Part shown: one piece after another, positions 33,099 to 40,334 of the stretch
How positions within the stretch are numbered: the first letter of the stretch is position 1
Layout of the letters: every line of letters starts with the position of its first letter
Assembly (NCBI GenBank): GCA_002839995.1
Contig: PGZC01000033.1
Span: forward strand, 1 to 40,334
DNA: 40,334 nucleotides
Direction: 5' to 3'
Source: Gammaproteobacteria bacterium HGW-Gammaproteobacteria-4
GTDB taxonomy: Bacteria > Pseudomonadota > Gammaproteobacteria > Xanthomonadales > Xanthomonadaceae
Notes under the pieces: model-generated
The model's input: the letters and a program-made list of their open reading frames with translations, nothing else
The model's database searches: none
What the model was told of the DNA's origin: nothing
Made by a program: the position numbers and the translations under genes

Positions 33099-34235
33099 TC
33101 AGCGGACACGCGGTCCGAGCAATGCGGGGTCGATTTGCGGCTGCGGCGCGTCGGGCAACGGCTCGCCCTGACGCAGGGCACGACGCAGCCGGAAGACGTA
33201 GGCAAGTACCTGGGCAACCGCCACGTACAGCGCCGTCGGAATCGGACGGCCGATGTCGGCATGGCGATACAGGGCGCGCGCCAGCGGCGGCGACTCCACG
33301 GTGACCACGTCATGCTCCTTGGCAATCGCGCGAATCTGTGCCGCGATCAGATCGGCGCCCTTGGCGACCACCACCGGCGCGCGCATCTTCTTTTCGTCGT
33401 AGCGCAGCGCGACGGCAAAGTGGGTCGGATTGGTGATCACCACATCGGCCTTGGGCACGTCGCTCATCATCCGGCGCTTGGCCATCTCCTGCTGCAACTG
33501 CCGGATCTTGCTGCGCACTTCCGGGTTGCCGTCGGATTCCTTGTTCTCGCGCTTGAGTTCCTCGCGGGTCATGCGCATGCGCTTCTTGAAGTCGAAAATC
33601 TGCCACGGCACATCGACCGCCGCGATCAGAATCAGCCCGCTGGCCAATGCGACACCGGACCAGCCGATCACCGACAGGGCATGCACGATTCCCTGTGCCG
33701 ACGGCTCCAGCGCGATCGCCTCGAAACGCGAGGCGAGATAGCCAAGCAGCAGCCAGGTGATCACCGCGACCACCAGGAACTTGGCGAATGCCTTGGCCAA
33801 CTCGACCACGCCACGCAACGAAAACAGCCGCTTCAGGCCGCTGATCGGATTGAACCGCTCGGGTTTTGGCGTGAGCGCTTCGGCGCTGAATATCCAGCCG
33901 CCGACCGCGAGGTTGCCGGCGATGGCGGCGAGCGTGCTGACCAGCAACGGCACTGCAAGCACGATCAATCCAAGAACCACTGCCGACGCCAGTGCATCGG
34001 TCATCACGCCGTCGCCGACCAGTTGTTCCGGCCGATACACCAGGCCGACCTGCAACAAGGCCTTGGCGCCGTATGCCAATGGCGTGGTTACCAGTACCAG
34101 CGAAAGAAGCACTCCGATGGTGACCACCGCACCGGCCAGATCGCGCGAGCGCACCACCTCGCCGCGATCGCGCGCCTCGCTCAGGCGGCGTTCGGTCGGT
34201 TGTTCGGTGCGGTCCTGCTGTTCGGTTTCGTCCAT
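33099..34235 (-). CDS. flhB: Flagellar export switch protein FlhB
   Basis: A 378-residue FlhB. Four membrane segments lie at about 33-210. The cytoplasmic domain has the autocleavage motif NPTH (269-272, in VVITNPTHFAVALRYD) and continues with APVVVAKGADLIAAQI. The tail is Pro-rich. FlhB switches export specificity from rod/hook to filament proteins with FliK. A small protein resembling its C-terminal domain is encoded at 20417-20698. It is 3 bp downstream of fliR. Confidence 0.97.
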   Translation of the reverse strand: MDETEQQDRTEQPTERRLSEARDRGEVVRSRDLAGAVVTIGVLLSLVLVTTPLAYGAKALLQVGLVYRPEQLVGDGVMTDALASAVVLGLIVLAVPLLVSTLAAIAGNLAVGGWIFSAEALTPKPERFNPISGLKRLFSLRGVVELAKAFAKFLVVAVITWLLLGYLASRFEAIALEPSAQGIVHALSVIGWSGVALASGLILIAAVDVPWQIFDFKKRMRMTREELKRENKESDGNPEVRSKIRQLQQEMAKRRMMSDVPKADVVITNPTHFAVALRYDEKKMRAPVVVAKGADLIAAQIRAIAKEHDVVTVESPPLARALYRHADIGRPIPTALYVAVAQVLAYVFRLRRALRQGEPLPDAPQPQIDPALLGPRVR

Positions 34236-34238
34236 GGT

Positions 34239-35003
34239 CTACAACCACTCGCCAAGATGCGTCATCGCATCGGTGAACAAGCCCTGGAACACCGGCAATA
34301 CCGAGCCGAGGCTCAACCAGATCACCAGAAAGCCGATCGCCAGCGCGGTCGGAAAACCCACCGCAAACAGATTCATGCCCGGCGCGGCGCGGCTCATCAC
34401 GCCAAAACCCAGGTTGACCACCAGAATCGCGGTTACCGCGGGCAGCGCCACCCGCACCGCGCCCGAAAACAGCATGCCGGCGTACAGCACCACCTCACGC
34501 CAGATCCCGACATCGAGCCGGTCGTTGCCGATCGGCGCCATGCTGAAGCTCATCGCCAGCGCCTCGATCAAGGCCAGATGCCCGTCCATCGCAATGAACA
34601 ACAGCGTCGCGAGCAGGCCGTAGAACTGTCCGAGTTGCGGCGTGCGTGCGCCGGAGACCGGATCGACCACTTCGCCGAAACCAAGGCCCATGCTCAGCCC
34701 GATCACCTGGCCACCGAAGGTGATCGCCTCGATCACCAGACGCAACATCAACCCGATCATGCCGCCGATCATCAACTCGCGCGCCATCACCGCAATGCCG
34801 GCCAACGCGAACGGGCTTGCCGCCGGCGGCTCGATCACCGGCGCCAGCAACACCGCCAGCGCCAGCACCAGGCCAACCCGCACCCGCAGCGGGATGGTCA
34901 TCGCGCTGAACAATGGCGCAATCATCATGAAACCGACGATCCGGCCCATCGGCCAGGCCAGGCGCTGCATCCATTCGGCAATCATGGCGAAGGTGAGCGT
35001 CAT
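34239..35003 (-). CDS. fliR: Flagellar export protein FliR
   Basis: A 254-residue integral membrane protein with six hydrophobic segments (for example IVGFMMIAPLFSAMTIPL, VLALAVLLAPVIEPP and MMIGG to LVIEAITFGGQVIGLSMG). The central region has the GFGEVVDPVSGARTPQLGQFY stretch typical of FliR. It joins FliP and FliQ in the export gate. Length is normal and it is 7 bp downstream of fliQ and 3 bp upstream of flhB. Confidence 0.96.
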   Translation of the reverse strand: MTLTFAMIAEWMQRLAWPMGRIVGFMMIAPLFSAMTIPLRVRVGLVLALAVLLAPVIEPPAASPFALAGIAVMARELMIGGMIGLMLRLVIEAITFGGQVIGLSMGLGFGEVVDPVSGARTPQLGQFYGLLATLLFIAMDGHLALIEALAMSFSMAPIGNDRLDVGIWREVVLYAGMLFSGAVRVALPAVTAILVVNLGFGVMSRAAPGMNLFAVGFPTALAIGFLVIWLSLGSVLPVFQGLFTDAMTHLGEWL

Positions 35004-35010
35004 CGTCGCG

Positions 35011-35280
35011 TCAGCCCACCAGATCCGGCAGGCTCTGGATCAAGGCCCGCGTGAACTCGACCAGGGTACGCAACATCCACGAACCGGTAATGGCGAGCAC
35101 CAGCCCAACCACCAGCAGTTTGGGGATGAAGCTCAGGGTCATCTCGTTGATCTGGGTAGCGGCCTGGAACATGCCGATCAGCAAGCCGACCGCGAGCGCG
35201 CTGAGCAGCATCGGCGCGCTCAGGATCATGATGAGCCACAGCGCGCGCTGACCGATTTCGATGACGGATTCGGGGGTCAT
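35011..35280 (-). CDS. fliQ: Flagellar export protein FliQ
   Basis: An 89-residue protein with two membrane helices (LWLIMILSAPMLLSALAVGLLIG and PKLLVVGLVLAITGSWML), joined by the conserved QAATQINEMTLSFIPK loop. It is part of the FliPQR gate. The start ATG 35280 is 13 bp after the fliP stop. An overlapping open frame (35000-35287) in another phase is spurious. Confidence 0.96.
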   Translation of the reverse strand: MTPESVIEIGQRALWLIMILSAPMLLSALAVGLLIGMFQAATQINEMTLSFIPKLLVVGLVLAITGSWMLRTLVEFTRALIQSLPDLVG

Positions 35281-35293
35281 GATTCACTCCGCA

Positions 35294-36034
35294 CTAGACG
35301 TAGAAGCTGCCGGCAAGCGTGCCGATCAACAGCGACCAGCCGTCCACCAGCACGAACAACATCACCTTGAACGGCAGCGAGATGATCATCGGCGACAGCA
35401 TCATCATGCCCATCGACATCAGCAGGCTCGACACCACCAGATCGATCACCAGAAACGGCACGAACAGCAGGAATCCCATCTGGAAGGCAGTCTTCAACTC
35501 GCTGGTGACGAACGACGGCACCAGCACCTGCAACGGCACCTCCTCGCGGCTGGCGTAATCGCCGCTGCGCGCAATGCGGGCGAACATTTCCAGATCGCTG
35601 TCGCGGGTTTGCGCGAGCATGAAGCCGCGGAACGGCTGCACCGCGCGTTCCAGCGCCTGGCTCTGGGTGATGGTGCCGTCCATGTACGGCTGCACCCCTT
35701 CATTCCATGAGCGGCTGAGCACCGGCGACATGATGAAGGCGGTGAGAAACAGGGACAGGCCAAGCAATACCTGATTCGGCGGCGTTTGAGCGCTGCCGAT
35801 GGCCTGGCGCATGAAACTGAGCACAATGATAATGCGGGTGAACGAGGTCATCATCAGCAAAATCGCCGGCAACAATGTCAGCGCCGTCATCAGCAGCAGG
35901 ATCTGGATGCTCAGGCTCCAGGTCTGCGCGCCGTCGGGCCCGGTCTGCACCGACACCATGGGCAGGGATTGCGCCTGCGCCGCCAGCGGCAGCAGCAGCG
36001 CGATCGCAACCAGCACCATGCGAAGCACCTTCAT
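35294..36034 (-). CDS. fliP: Flagellar export protein FliP
   Basis: A 246-residue protein with a cleavable signal peptide ([19 protein letters not shown], cut near 22), a periplasmic loop and three or four membrane segments. The [20 protein letters not shown] and [19 protein letters not shown] stretches are those of the family, as is the [20 protein letters not shown] segment. I placed the start at ATG 36034, with GGAG upstream and in an ATGA overlap with the fliO stop; the frame is open to 36424 but lies inside fliO. Confidence 0.96.
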   Translation of the reverse strand: MKVLRMVLVAIALLLPLAAQAQSLPMVSVQTGPDGAQTWSLSIQILLLMTALTLLPAILLMMTSFTRIIIVLSFMRQAIGSAQTPPNQVLLGLSLFLTAFIMSPVLSRSWNEGVQPYMDGTITQSQALERAVQPFRGFMLAQTRDSDLEMFARIARSGDYASREEVPLQVLVPSFVTSELKTAFQMGFLLFVPFLVIDLVVSSLLMSMGMMMLSPMIISLPFKVMLFVLVDGWSLLIGTLAGSFYV

Positions 36035-36447
36035 GTCTTGTTCTCCGGAGCGCGCATTCGTGCCAGCACATTGGCAAAGCGACTGCCGCCATCGGCCGCT
36101 TCCGGCTCCGGCAACGGCGTGTTCAACACGTGCAGGGTGCGCACGCTGCCCGGCGCAATGCCGAGCACCAGCTGCTGATCGCCGACCGCCACCAGCACCA
36201 TCCGCTCCTTCACACCCAGCGAATGCGACTCCAGCACCCGCAACCGGCGCGGCGCACTGCCGATACCCGCTTGCAGGCGACGCATCAGCCACGCCGCGAG
36301 CACCACCACGGCAATGACCGCACCGAGGCTGAGCACCACGCGCAGCGTCATCGCTGCCAGTTCGGGGCCGGCCGGCACCGGATCGGCGGCCAGCGCTGCC
36401 GCCGGCAGCAGCATCGACACCCACGCAATGGAACGGATCGCGCTCAT
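36031..36447 (-). CDS. fliO: Flagellar biosynthesis protein FliO
   Basis: A 138-residue protein. A signal-anchor or signal peptide precedes a membrane segment ([21 protein letters not shown], about 33-53). The cytoplasmic part has [30 protein letters not shown], the conserved FliO motif. It helps assemble the FliP ring. It overlaps fliN and fliP by ATGA-type junctions, so all three are probably coupled. Confidence 0.94.
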   Translation of the reverse strand: MSAIRSIAWVSMLLPAAALAADPVPAGPELAAMTLRVVLSLGAVIAVVVLAAWLMRRLQAGIGSAPRRLRVLESHSLGVKERMVLVAVGDQQLVLGIAPGSVRTLHVLNTPLPEPEAADGGSRFANVLARMRAPENKT

Positions 36448-36791
36448 CGCAGTTTGCGCACGCGCTCGGCGGGGCTGATCACATCGGTCAGGCGCAAGCC
36501 GAACTTGTCGTTGATGACGACCACCTCGCCATGCGCGACCAGGGTGCCGTTGACGAACACATCCAGCGGCTCGCCGGCAGTCCGGTCGAGTTCCACGACC
36601 GAGCCCTGATTGAGCTGCAACAGGTTGCGGATGCTGATCCGGGTGCGCCCGACTTCCATCGCCAGGGTCACCGATACGTCCAGAATGGCGTCCAGTTGTA
36701 CCTCGCCACCGGTACCCGCGCCGTTGCCGCTGAGCGCGTCGAACGCGACCTTCTCATAGTCGCTGGCGCCGGGGTCTTTTGCTTCGCTCAT
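36444..36791 (-). CDS. fliN: Flagellar switch protein FliN
   Basis: A 115-residue FliN. The SpoA domain (about 36-108) has [20 protein letters not shown], a [20 protein letters not shown] stretch and [18 protein letters not shown]. The N-terminal 35 residues are poorly ordered. It forms the lower C-ring and helps CheY-P act. It is 14 bp downstream of fliM and overlaps fliO. Confidence 0.96.
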   Translation of the reverse strand: MSEAKDPGASDYEKVAFDALSGNGAGTGGEVQLDAILDVSVTLAMEVGRTRISIRNLLQLNQGSVVELDRTAGEPLDVFVNGTLVAHGEVVVINDKFGLRLTDVISPAERVRKLR

Positions 36792-36805
36792 GGCCTGTTC
36801 CTCGT

Positions 36806-37795
36806 TCAGGGCTGTTGCGGTTTGGTTTCGCGACGGCGGACCGGCTGTGCCATCGTCAATGCATTGTTGCCATTGGCCACGCCGAAGCGAGCACGGAGAA
36901 TCGGCACGTCTTCGACGAAAACAAGGGCCGCTTCGGGCAGGTCGATCGGAATCACGTCGCCGGGTCGCAGGTCGATGAAGTCGCCAATGCTGATCGGCAT
37001 CTCCAGCATCAGCGCGCGCATCTCAAGCTCGGCATCCAGCACGTCATCGCGCAGGAATGCGCTCCAGCGCTCGTCCTGTTCGGCACGATCGCTCTGCACA
37101 CCGGCATCGAGCAGGTCGCGGATCGGCTCGATCATGGAATACGGCATGGTCATGTGGATCTCGCCGCCACCGCCTTCGAGCTCAACGCGAAAACGCGACA
37201 CCACCACGGTCTCGGTCGGGCTGACGATATTGGCGAATTGCGGGTTCATTTCCGAGCTCTGAAAGTCGAACTCGAGTTTCAATACCGGCTGCCAGGCCTC
37301 CTGCATCGCCGCGAATATCTCGCGCAGCAGGATCTGGATGACCCGCTGCTCGGTCGCCGTAAAGTCGCGGCCTTCGATACGCGCCTTGTAGCGGCCATCG
37401 CCACCGAAGAAGTTGTCGATGACGGTGAATACCAGGGTCGGCTCCAGCACCGTCAACGCGGTACCGCGCAACGGCTTGATCTTGACCAGATTCAAACTGG
37501 TCGGCACCGACAACCCGTGCACATAGTCGGAGAACTTGGCCATGCGCACACCCAGCGCGGAAACATCGCAGGTACGCCGCAGCAAGCCGAACAGCGAGTT
37601 GCGGATATAGCGCATGAAACGGTCATTGACCATTTCCAGCGTCGGCAGACGACCGCGGATGATGCGGTCCTGCTCGGTGAAGTCGAACGACTGCACTTCA
37701 CCTGGTGCCGACCCCGTATCTTCGGTATCGACGGCGCCGCTATCGACCCCATTGAGCAGTGCATCGATTTCGTCCTGGGAAAGAAGGTCGCTCAC
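36806..37795 (-). CDS. fliM: Flagellar switch protein FliM
   Basis: A 329-residue FliM. The N-terminal CheY-P-binding segment is LLSQDEIDALLNGVD (4-18), followed by a linker. The middle domain (about 45-230) carries GRLPTLEMVNDRFMRYIRNS, and the C-terminal SpoA domain is at about 245-315. It connects CheY-P to the direction of rotation. The three EFEALL-like motifs in the linker of the main CheA resemble its N-terminal segment. It is 10 bp after fliL. Confidence 0.97.
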   Translation of the reverse strand: MSDLLSQDEIDALLNGVDSGAVDTEDTGSAPGEVQSFDFTEQDRIIRGRLPTLEMVNDRFMRYIRNSLFGLLRRTCDVSALGVRMAKFSDYVHGLSVPTSLNLVKIKPLRGTALTVLEPTLVFTVIDNFFGGDGRYKARIEGRDFTATEQRVIQILLREIFAAMQEAWQPVLKLEFDFQSSEMNPQFANIVSPTETVVVSRFRVELEGGGGEIHMTMPYSMIEPIRDLLDAGVQSDRAEQDERWSAFLRDDVLDAELEMRALMLEMPISIGDFIDLRPGDVIPIDLPEAALVFVEDVPILRARFGVANGNNALTMAQPVRRRETKPQQP

Positions 37796-37805
37796 GTCGT
37801 CGTGC

Positions 37806-38429
37806 TCACTGCATCACGAAGCTGGTGAAGTACACCGATTCCGGGCCAGACGATTCCGGGCCCGACTTCCCGGATTGCTCGTCAACGATCTTGCGCAACT
37901 CGGCCAGCGCCTGTTCGCGCAACTTGTCCTTGCCTTCGCGGGTAATCAGGGTTTCGTACTGTTGATCGCTGAACAGCATCAGCAGGGCGTTGCGCACCAA
38001 CGGTTCGTGGGCCTTGAGCAGTTCGATGGTGTCCGCGTCGTACGCCATCACCTGCACGCCAACCTGCAAAAAGCGCAGCACTTGACTATCCTGGTAATTG
38101 ACGACAAAAGCCGGGTCCAGAGCCCAATAGAGCGGCACGCGCTTCTCGGCCTTGGCCGACTTGTCCTTGCCTTTTTCGCCCGCCTTGGTCGGCTTTCCGG
38201 GCTTGCCCTTCTTCGCCGCAGGCTTTTCTGCGACCGCCTCGGCATCGACCTCGGCGTTGTCGGCATGCGGGGCTGTCATGCGTCCGGCAAAGTACGCACC
38301 GGTGCCCAGTACCAGTACGCCGATCACTACCAGCACGGGGATCAACAGCGCGCGAAGGTCGCGCTTTTTCGGCACCGCTGGTACCGGCGGTGCCGCTTCG
38401 TCGGCGTCGTCACGATCACGGTCGGCCAT
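37806..38429 (-). CDS. fliL: Flagellar basal-body-associated protein FliL
   Basis: A 207-residue protein with one membrane segment (LLIPVLVVIGVLVLGTGAYFAG, about 28-49). A Lys-rich linker (about 70-95) precedes the periplasmic FliL domain, which has the PAFVVNYQDSQVLRFLQVGV, LKAHEPLVRNALLMLFSDQ and GKDKLREQALAEL elements. I chose ATG 38429, with GAGGA about 9 bases upstream; the ATG at 38438 is only about 3 bases from that site. It is the first gene after the sigma-54 promoter at 38472-38487. Confidence 0.94.
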   Translation of the reverse strand: MADRDRDDADEAAPPVPAVPKKRDLRALLIPVLVVIGVLVLGTGAYFAGRMTAPHADNAEVDAEAVAEKPAAKKGKPGKPTKAGEKGKDKSAKAEKRVPLYWALDPAFVVNYQDSQVLRFLQVGVQVMAYDADTIELLKAHEPLVRNALLMLFSDQQYETLITREGKDKLREQALAELRKIVDEQSGKSGPESSGPESVYFTSFVMQ

Positions 38430-38471
38430 TACTCGCATCCTCAGGATTGGGTGTCAGCTCAATCCAGTGGA

Positions 38472-38487
38472 TGCAATTCGTGTGCCA
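38472..38487 (-). promoter_or_regulatory. Sigma-54 promoter of the fliL operon
   Basis: On the minus strand TGGCAC (38487-38482), five bases, then TTGCA (38476-38472): the -24/-12 pattern of sigma-54 with GG and GC at the right distance. Transcription would start near 38460, about 30 bases before fliL. An enhancer site for a FleQ/FlrA-type activator is not obvious. Confidence 0.85.
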
Positions 38488-38633
38488 TCAAAAATTTTCG
38501 TTATGCGCATGATTTGTAATAGGTTTCCGTCAAATGGCCGGCGCCGGAAATCTGGCGCGTGTCGCCATGTCAACGAATCGGCAGAGGCGCGGGGCAGGCA
38601 CGGGTAGCGGGCGGGATCGTTCATTGGCGGTCG

Positions 38634-38840
38634 GTCGCCCACAGGGTGGGCTCCTACAAAGAGCGGTTGTGCTCACTTGTAGGAGCCCACCCTGTGGGCG
38701 ACCGACCGAAGCGAAGGCGGTGCTCGCACAGCGAGCGCTGTCGCGAAGTGACCGACCGAAGCGTCGGGGCGGAGCCCCGCGTAACCGCGAAGCGGACGAT
38801 GACCCGGTCGTCTCTCGCTACAATCGGTCAAGTCCGACGG
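38634..38840 (-). repeat. Composite REP-type repeat downstream of fliK
   Basis: An inverted pair of the 25-bp REP unit (38634-38658 and 38678-38702) and, on the minus strand, the 27-bp GTCGGACTTGACCGAT block (38840-38814) that also precedes the REP pair at 4350-4472. Between them is about 110 bp of extra sequence with a GGGGCGGAGCCCC hairpin (38765-38777). The 468-bp gap 38430-38897 otherwise holds only the sigma-54 promoter; I see no gene in it. Confidence 0.8.
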
Positions 38841-38897
38841 GATCGCGTGGCATACCGGCTGTGTCGGCTGGCTTTGAACCGACCTTCTGCAACCGAC

Positions 38898-40178
38898 TCA
38901 GGCGAAGATATCCAGCAAGCCACGCGCGGCGGGTTGATACAACAAGCGACTGGTCTCGACTTCGGCATCGCTCAGTATCGCCAGCGATCCGTCGCCGCCC
39001 TGCGCCTGGCCGTTCTGCCCGGTGCTATTGCCAGACTGCGCCTGATCATGCGATACCGATGCCTGGCCCAGCGACAAGCCTTGATCCGCCAGCATTTGCG
39101 TCAGTTGCGGCATATGCTGTTGCAGCGCGCCGGCAACGGATGCGTGCTGCACCGAGAAATTGAGATCGACGCGATCGCCGCCCATCGAGAGGCGGATATC
39201 GAGCTGCCCCAGCTCCTGCGGATGCAGGCGGATACGCGCCTCCTGGGCCCCGCGGTTCAACATCAACATGACTTGCTGATCCAGCGCCTGCCCCCATGCC
39301 GCACTGCCCGGCGCTTGTCCAAACCCGGCCGGCACCGCGCTGCCAGTGCTGTTGGAACCGGCTGTCGCCTCTGCCTGTGCCTGTGCCGGACTGAGACCGA
39401 CATCGACTGCGCTGCGCGCAAGGTCAGCCACCGCAGCGGTAGGCGAGTTGCCCGCAACATCGCCGAACTTCAACAGTTGCGCCGCACCGAACGCGGCGAT
39501 GGCGGTGGCCGGCAGGCGATGCGGGCCGCTGCCGAAGCGGTCCAGGATCGCATCCGGCGCTTCGCCGTCGGCCTGATCAATCGGCAATGCGGGCTCCGCT
39601 CCTGGCGATTCGCTGGCCACAGCTCGCGCGGGCGGCGTGTTGCCGGGGGTCGGAGCGACTGCCACGGTTGACGCTGCATCAAGCAACCCTGCCCCGGGCA
39701 CGCGATGCGGACCGGTGCTGAAGCGATCCAGGCGGTCGTTCAACGGCATCCCACCCGCAAGCAAAACGGGGGGTTGATCGACGCCAGTACCGGCGGTTGC
39801 AGCCTGGCCCACAGCAGAGCGAAGCATCCCCGCTGCATTGGTCGCTGCCATGCCACCACGCATCGCGACCGTTGGTGCCGCACCTGCTGCAAGCAAGGTC
39901 GGTGGCGACACCGCGACCGGCAAATCATTGCCGTCGGCATCTGCCGCTTCGACCGCGTCCTGCGCGAACGGGTCAGCGACTTCCAGCACGACATCGGCAT
40001 TGCTCGGCGTCGAGGCTTTCGCTGCCGCTGCATCGCCCGCGGCAATCGTCGGCGCAAGCAATGCCTGAAATGGGCTCTGCCCTGCGGATTGCGCAGCGTC
40101 GCCGGACGCCGACGTGCCGGCTTCGGCACCACTGGCGCCAACGAGAGAAGCGGTCGTAGCAGCCGAAACATTCATCAT
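38898..40178 (-). CDS. fliK: Flagellar hook-length control protein FliK
   Basis: A 426-residue protein. A long Ala/Gly-rich N-terminal part carries two copies of a motif, LDRFSTGPHRVP (150-161) and LDRFGSGPHRLP (212-223). The C-terminal domain (about 300-385) has ARIRLHPQELGQLDIRLSMG, VDLNFSVQHASVAGALQQHM, LTQMLADQGLSL, as in FliK. The tail ends in GLLDIFA. It sets hook length and triggers the FlhB switch. The start at ATG 40178 or the next codon has AGGTTGG upstream. Its own sigma-54 promoter lies at 40217-40231; REP repeats follow it. Confidence 0.93.
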   Translation of the reverse strand: MMNVSAATTASLVGASGAEAGTSASGDAAQSAGQSPFQALLAPTIAAGDAAAAKASTPSNADVVLEVADPFAQDAVEAADADGNDLPVAVSPPTLLAAGAAPTVAMRGGMAATNAAGMLRSAVGQAATAGTGVDQPPVLLAGGMPLNDRLDRFSTGPHRVPGAGLLDAASTVAVAPTPGNTPPARAVASESPGAEPALPIDQADGEAPDAILDRFGSGPHRLPATAIAAFGAAQLLKFGDVAGNSPTAAVADLARSAVDVGLSPAQAQAEATAGSNSTGSAVPAGFGQAPGSAAWGQALDQQVMLMLNRGAQEARIRLHPQELGQLDIRLSMGGDRVDLNFSVQHASVAGALQQHMPQLTQMLADQGLSLGQASVSHDQAQSGNSTGQNGQAQGGDGSLAILSDAEVETSRLLYQPAARGLLDIFA

Positions 40179-40216
40179 GGCGTGACCAACCTATGCCGGG
40201 GAATGCATGAGGAAAA

Positions 40217-40231
40217 GCACGATCCGTGCCA
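40217..40231 (-). promoter_or_regulatory. Sigma-54 promoter of fliK
   Basis: On the minus strand TGGCACG-N4-GTGC (40231-40217) has the GG and GC dinucleotides at sigma-54 spacing, with one deviation (GTGC for TTGC). It starts about 40 bases before the ATG. A short ACTCGGG direct repeat lies just beyond it at about 40241-40254. The rest of 40179-40334 shows no gene. Confidence 0.7.
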
Positions 40232-40334
40232 ATAATCGGGACTCGGGACTCGGGAAAAGCGGTGGTCCGCAAAGGACGCGAAAGACGCAAATAAATGCAA
40301 ATAATCTGATGTCGGTTCCGCCGCTGCGCCGCAC

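Noticed and set aside
33120..33180. A sigma-54 promoter for flhA inside flhB
   Set aside because: Only a partial match (GGGCGA-N5-TTGC) was found, too weak to list.
31566..35054. Open frame of 1162 codons on the + strand
   Set aside because: It lies antisense to flhA, flhB and fliR and has the His/Gln/Arg-rich composition of a shadow frame in GC-rich DNA.

Overview
The window is GC-rich bacterial chromosome. It most resembles the Xanthomonadales/Lysobacterales branch of Gammaproteobacteria (family-level placement is inference). The reasons are a single-cluster polar-type flagellar and chemotaxis locus with FlhF, FlhG, MotC/MotD and ParC/ParP, sigma-54 and sigma-28 flagellar promoters, REP-type repeats between genes, and a tRNA-Leu / rnr / rlmB neighbourhood. 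I see no phage, transposase or CRISPR array.

Positions 1-4318 (mainly + strand) open with a REP pair. A predicted metal-responsive peptide operon follows: an ECF sigma factor without a visible anti-sigma factor, a secreted precursor with six EGKCG motifs (HvfA/BufA2 type), a DUF692/MNIO oxidase (HvfB type), its DUF2063 partner (HvfC type) and a DoxX-like membrane protein. These families make a post-translationally modified copper-binding peptide. The 5' end of the oxidase gene carries an exact 17-bp tandem duplication that puts the natural ATG out of frame with the rest of the gene. Ribonuclease T follows.

Positions 4350-9658 are housekeeping: a small membrane protein, rlmB and rnr (one minus-strand operon), tRNA-Leu(CAG) and tRNA-Phe(GAA) with readable promoters, a small acidic protein, a secreted protein and several tandem or palindromic repeats.

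Positions 9680-19036 (minus) hold a chemotaxis operon with the gene order of the Pseudomonas Che2 (F7-type) cluster: STAS, cheY, cheA, cheW, mcp, cheR, cheD, cheB, a second mcp-like gene and a second STAS gene. A near-consensus sigma-28 promoter precedes it. Its CheA lacks the P3 dimerisation domain. Back-to-back with it, a second sigma-28 promoter faces a FliK-like gene and a small FlhB-C-terminal-like gene (19097-20698, +).

Positions 20732-40231 (minus) hold the main flagellar/chemotaxis locus, read from the right: sigma-54 promoter, fliK, REP element, sigma-54 promoter, fliL-M-N-O-P-Q-R, flhB, flhA, flhF, flhG, fliA, cheY, cheZ, cheA, motC, motD, parC, parP, cheW and a DUF2802 gene. Short gaps and ATGA/GTGA overlaps suggest long polycistronic units. 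The parts fit one programme: sigma-54 drives the switch and export apparatus, FliA is made from that unit, and FliA then turns on the second chemotaxis operon and the FliK-like/FlhB-like pair. The F6-type operon has no cheB at the place where Pseudomonas has it, so the cheB/cheR/cheD of the F7-type operon are the only adaptation genes visible here.
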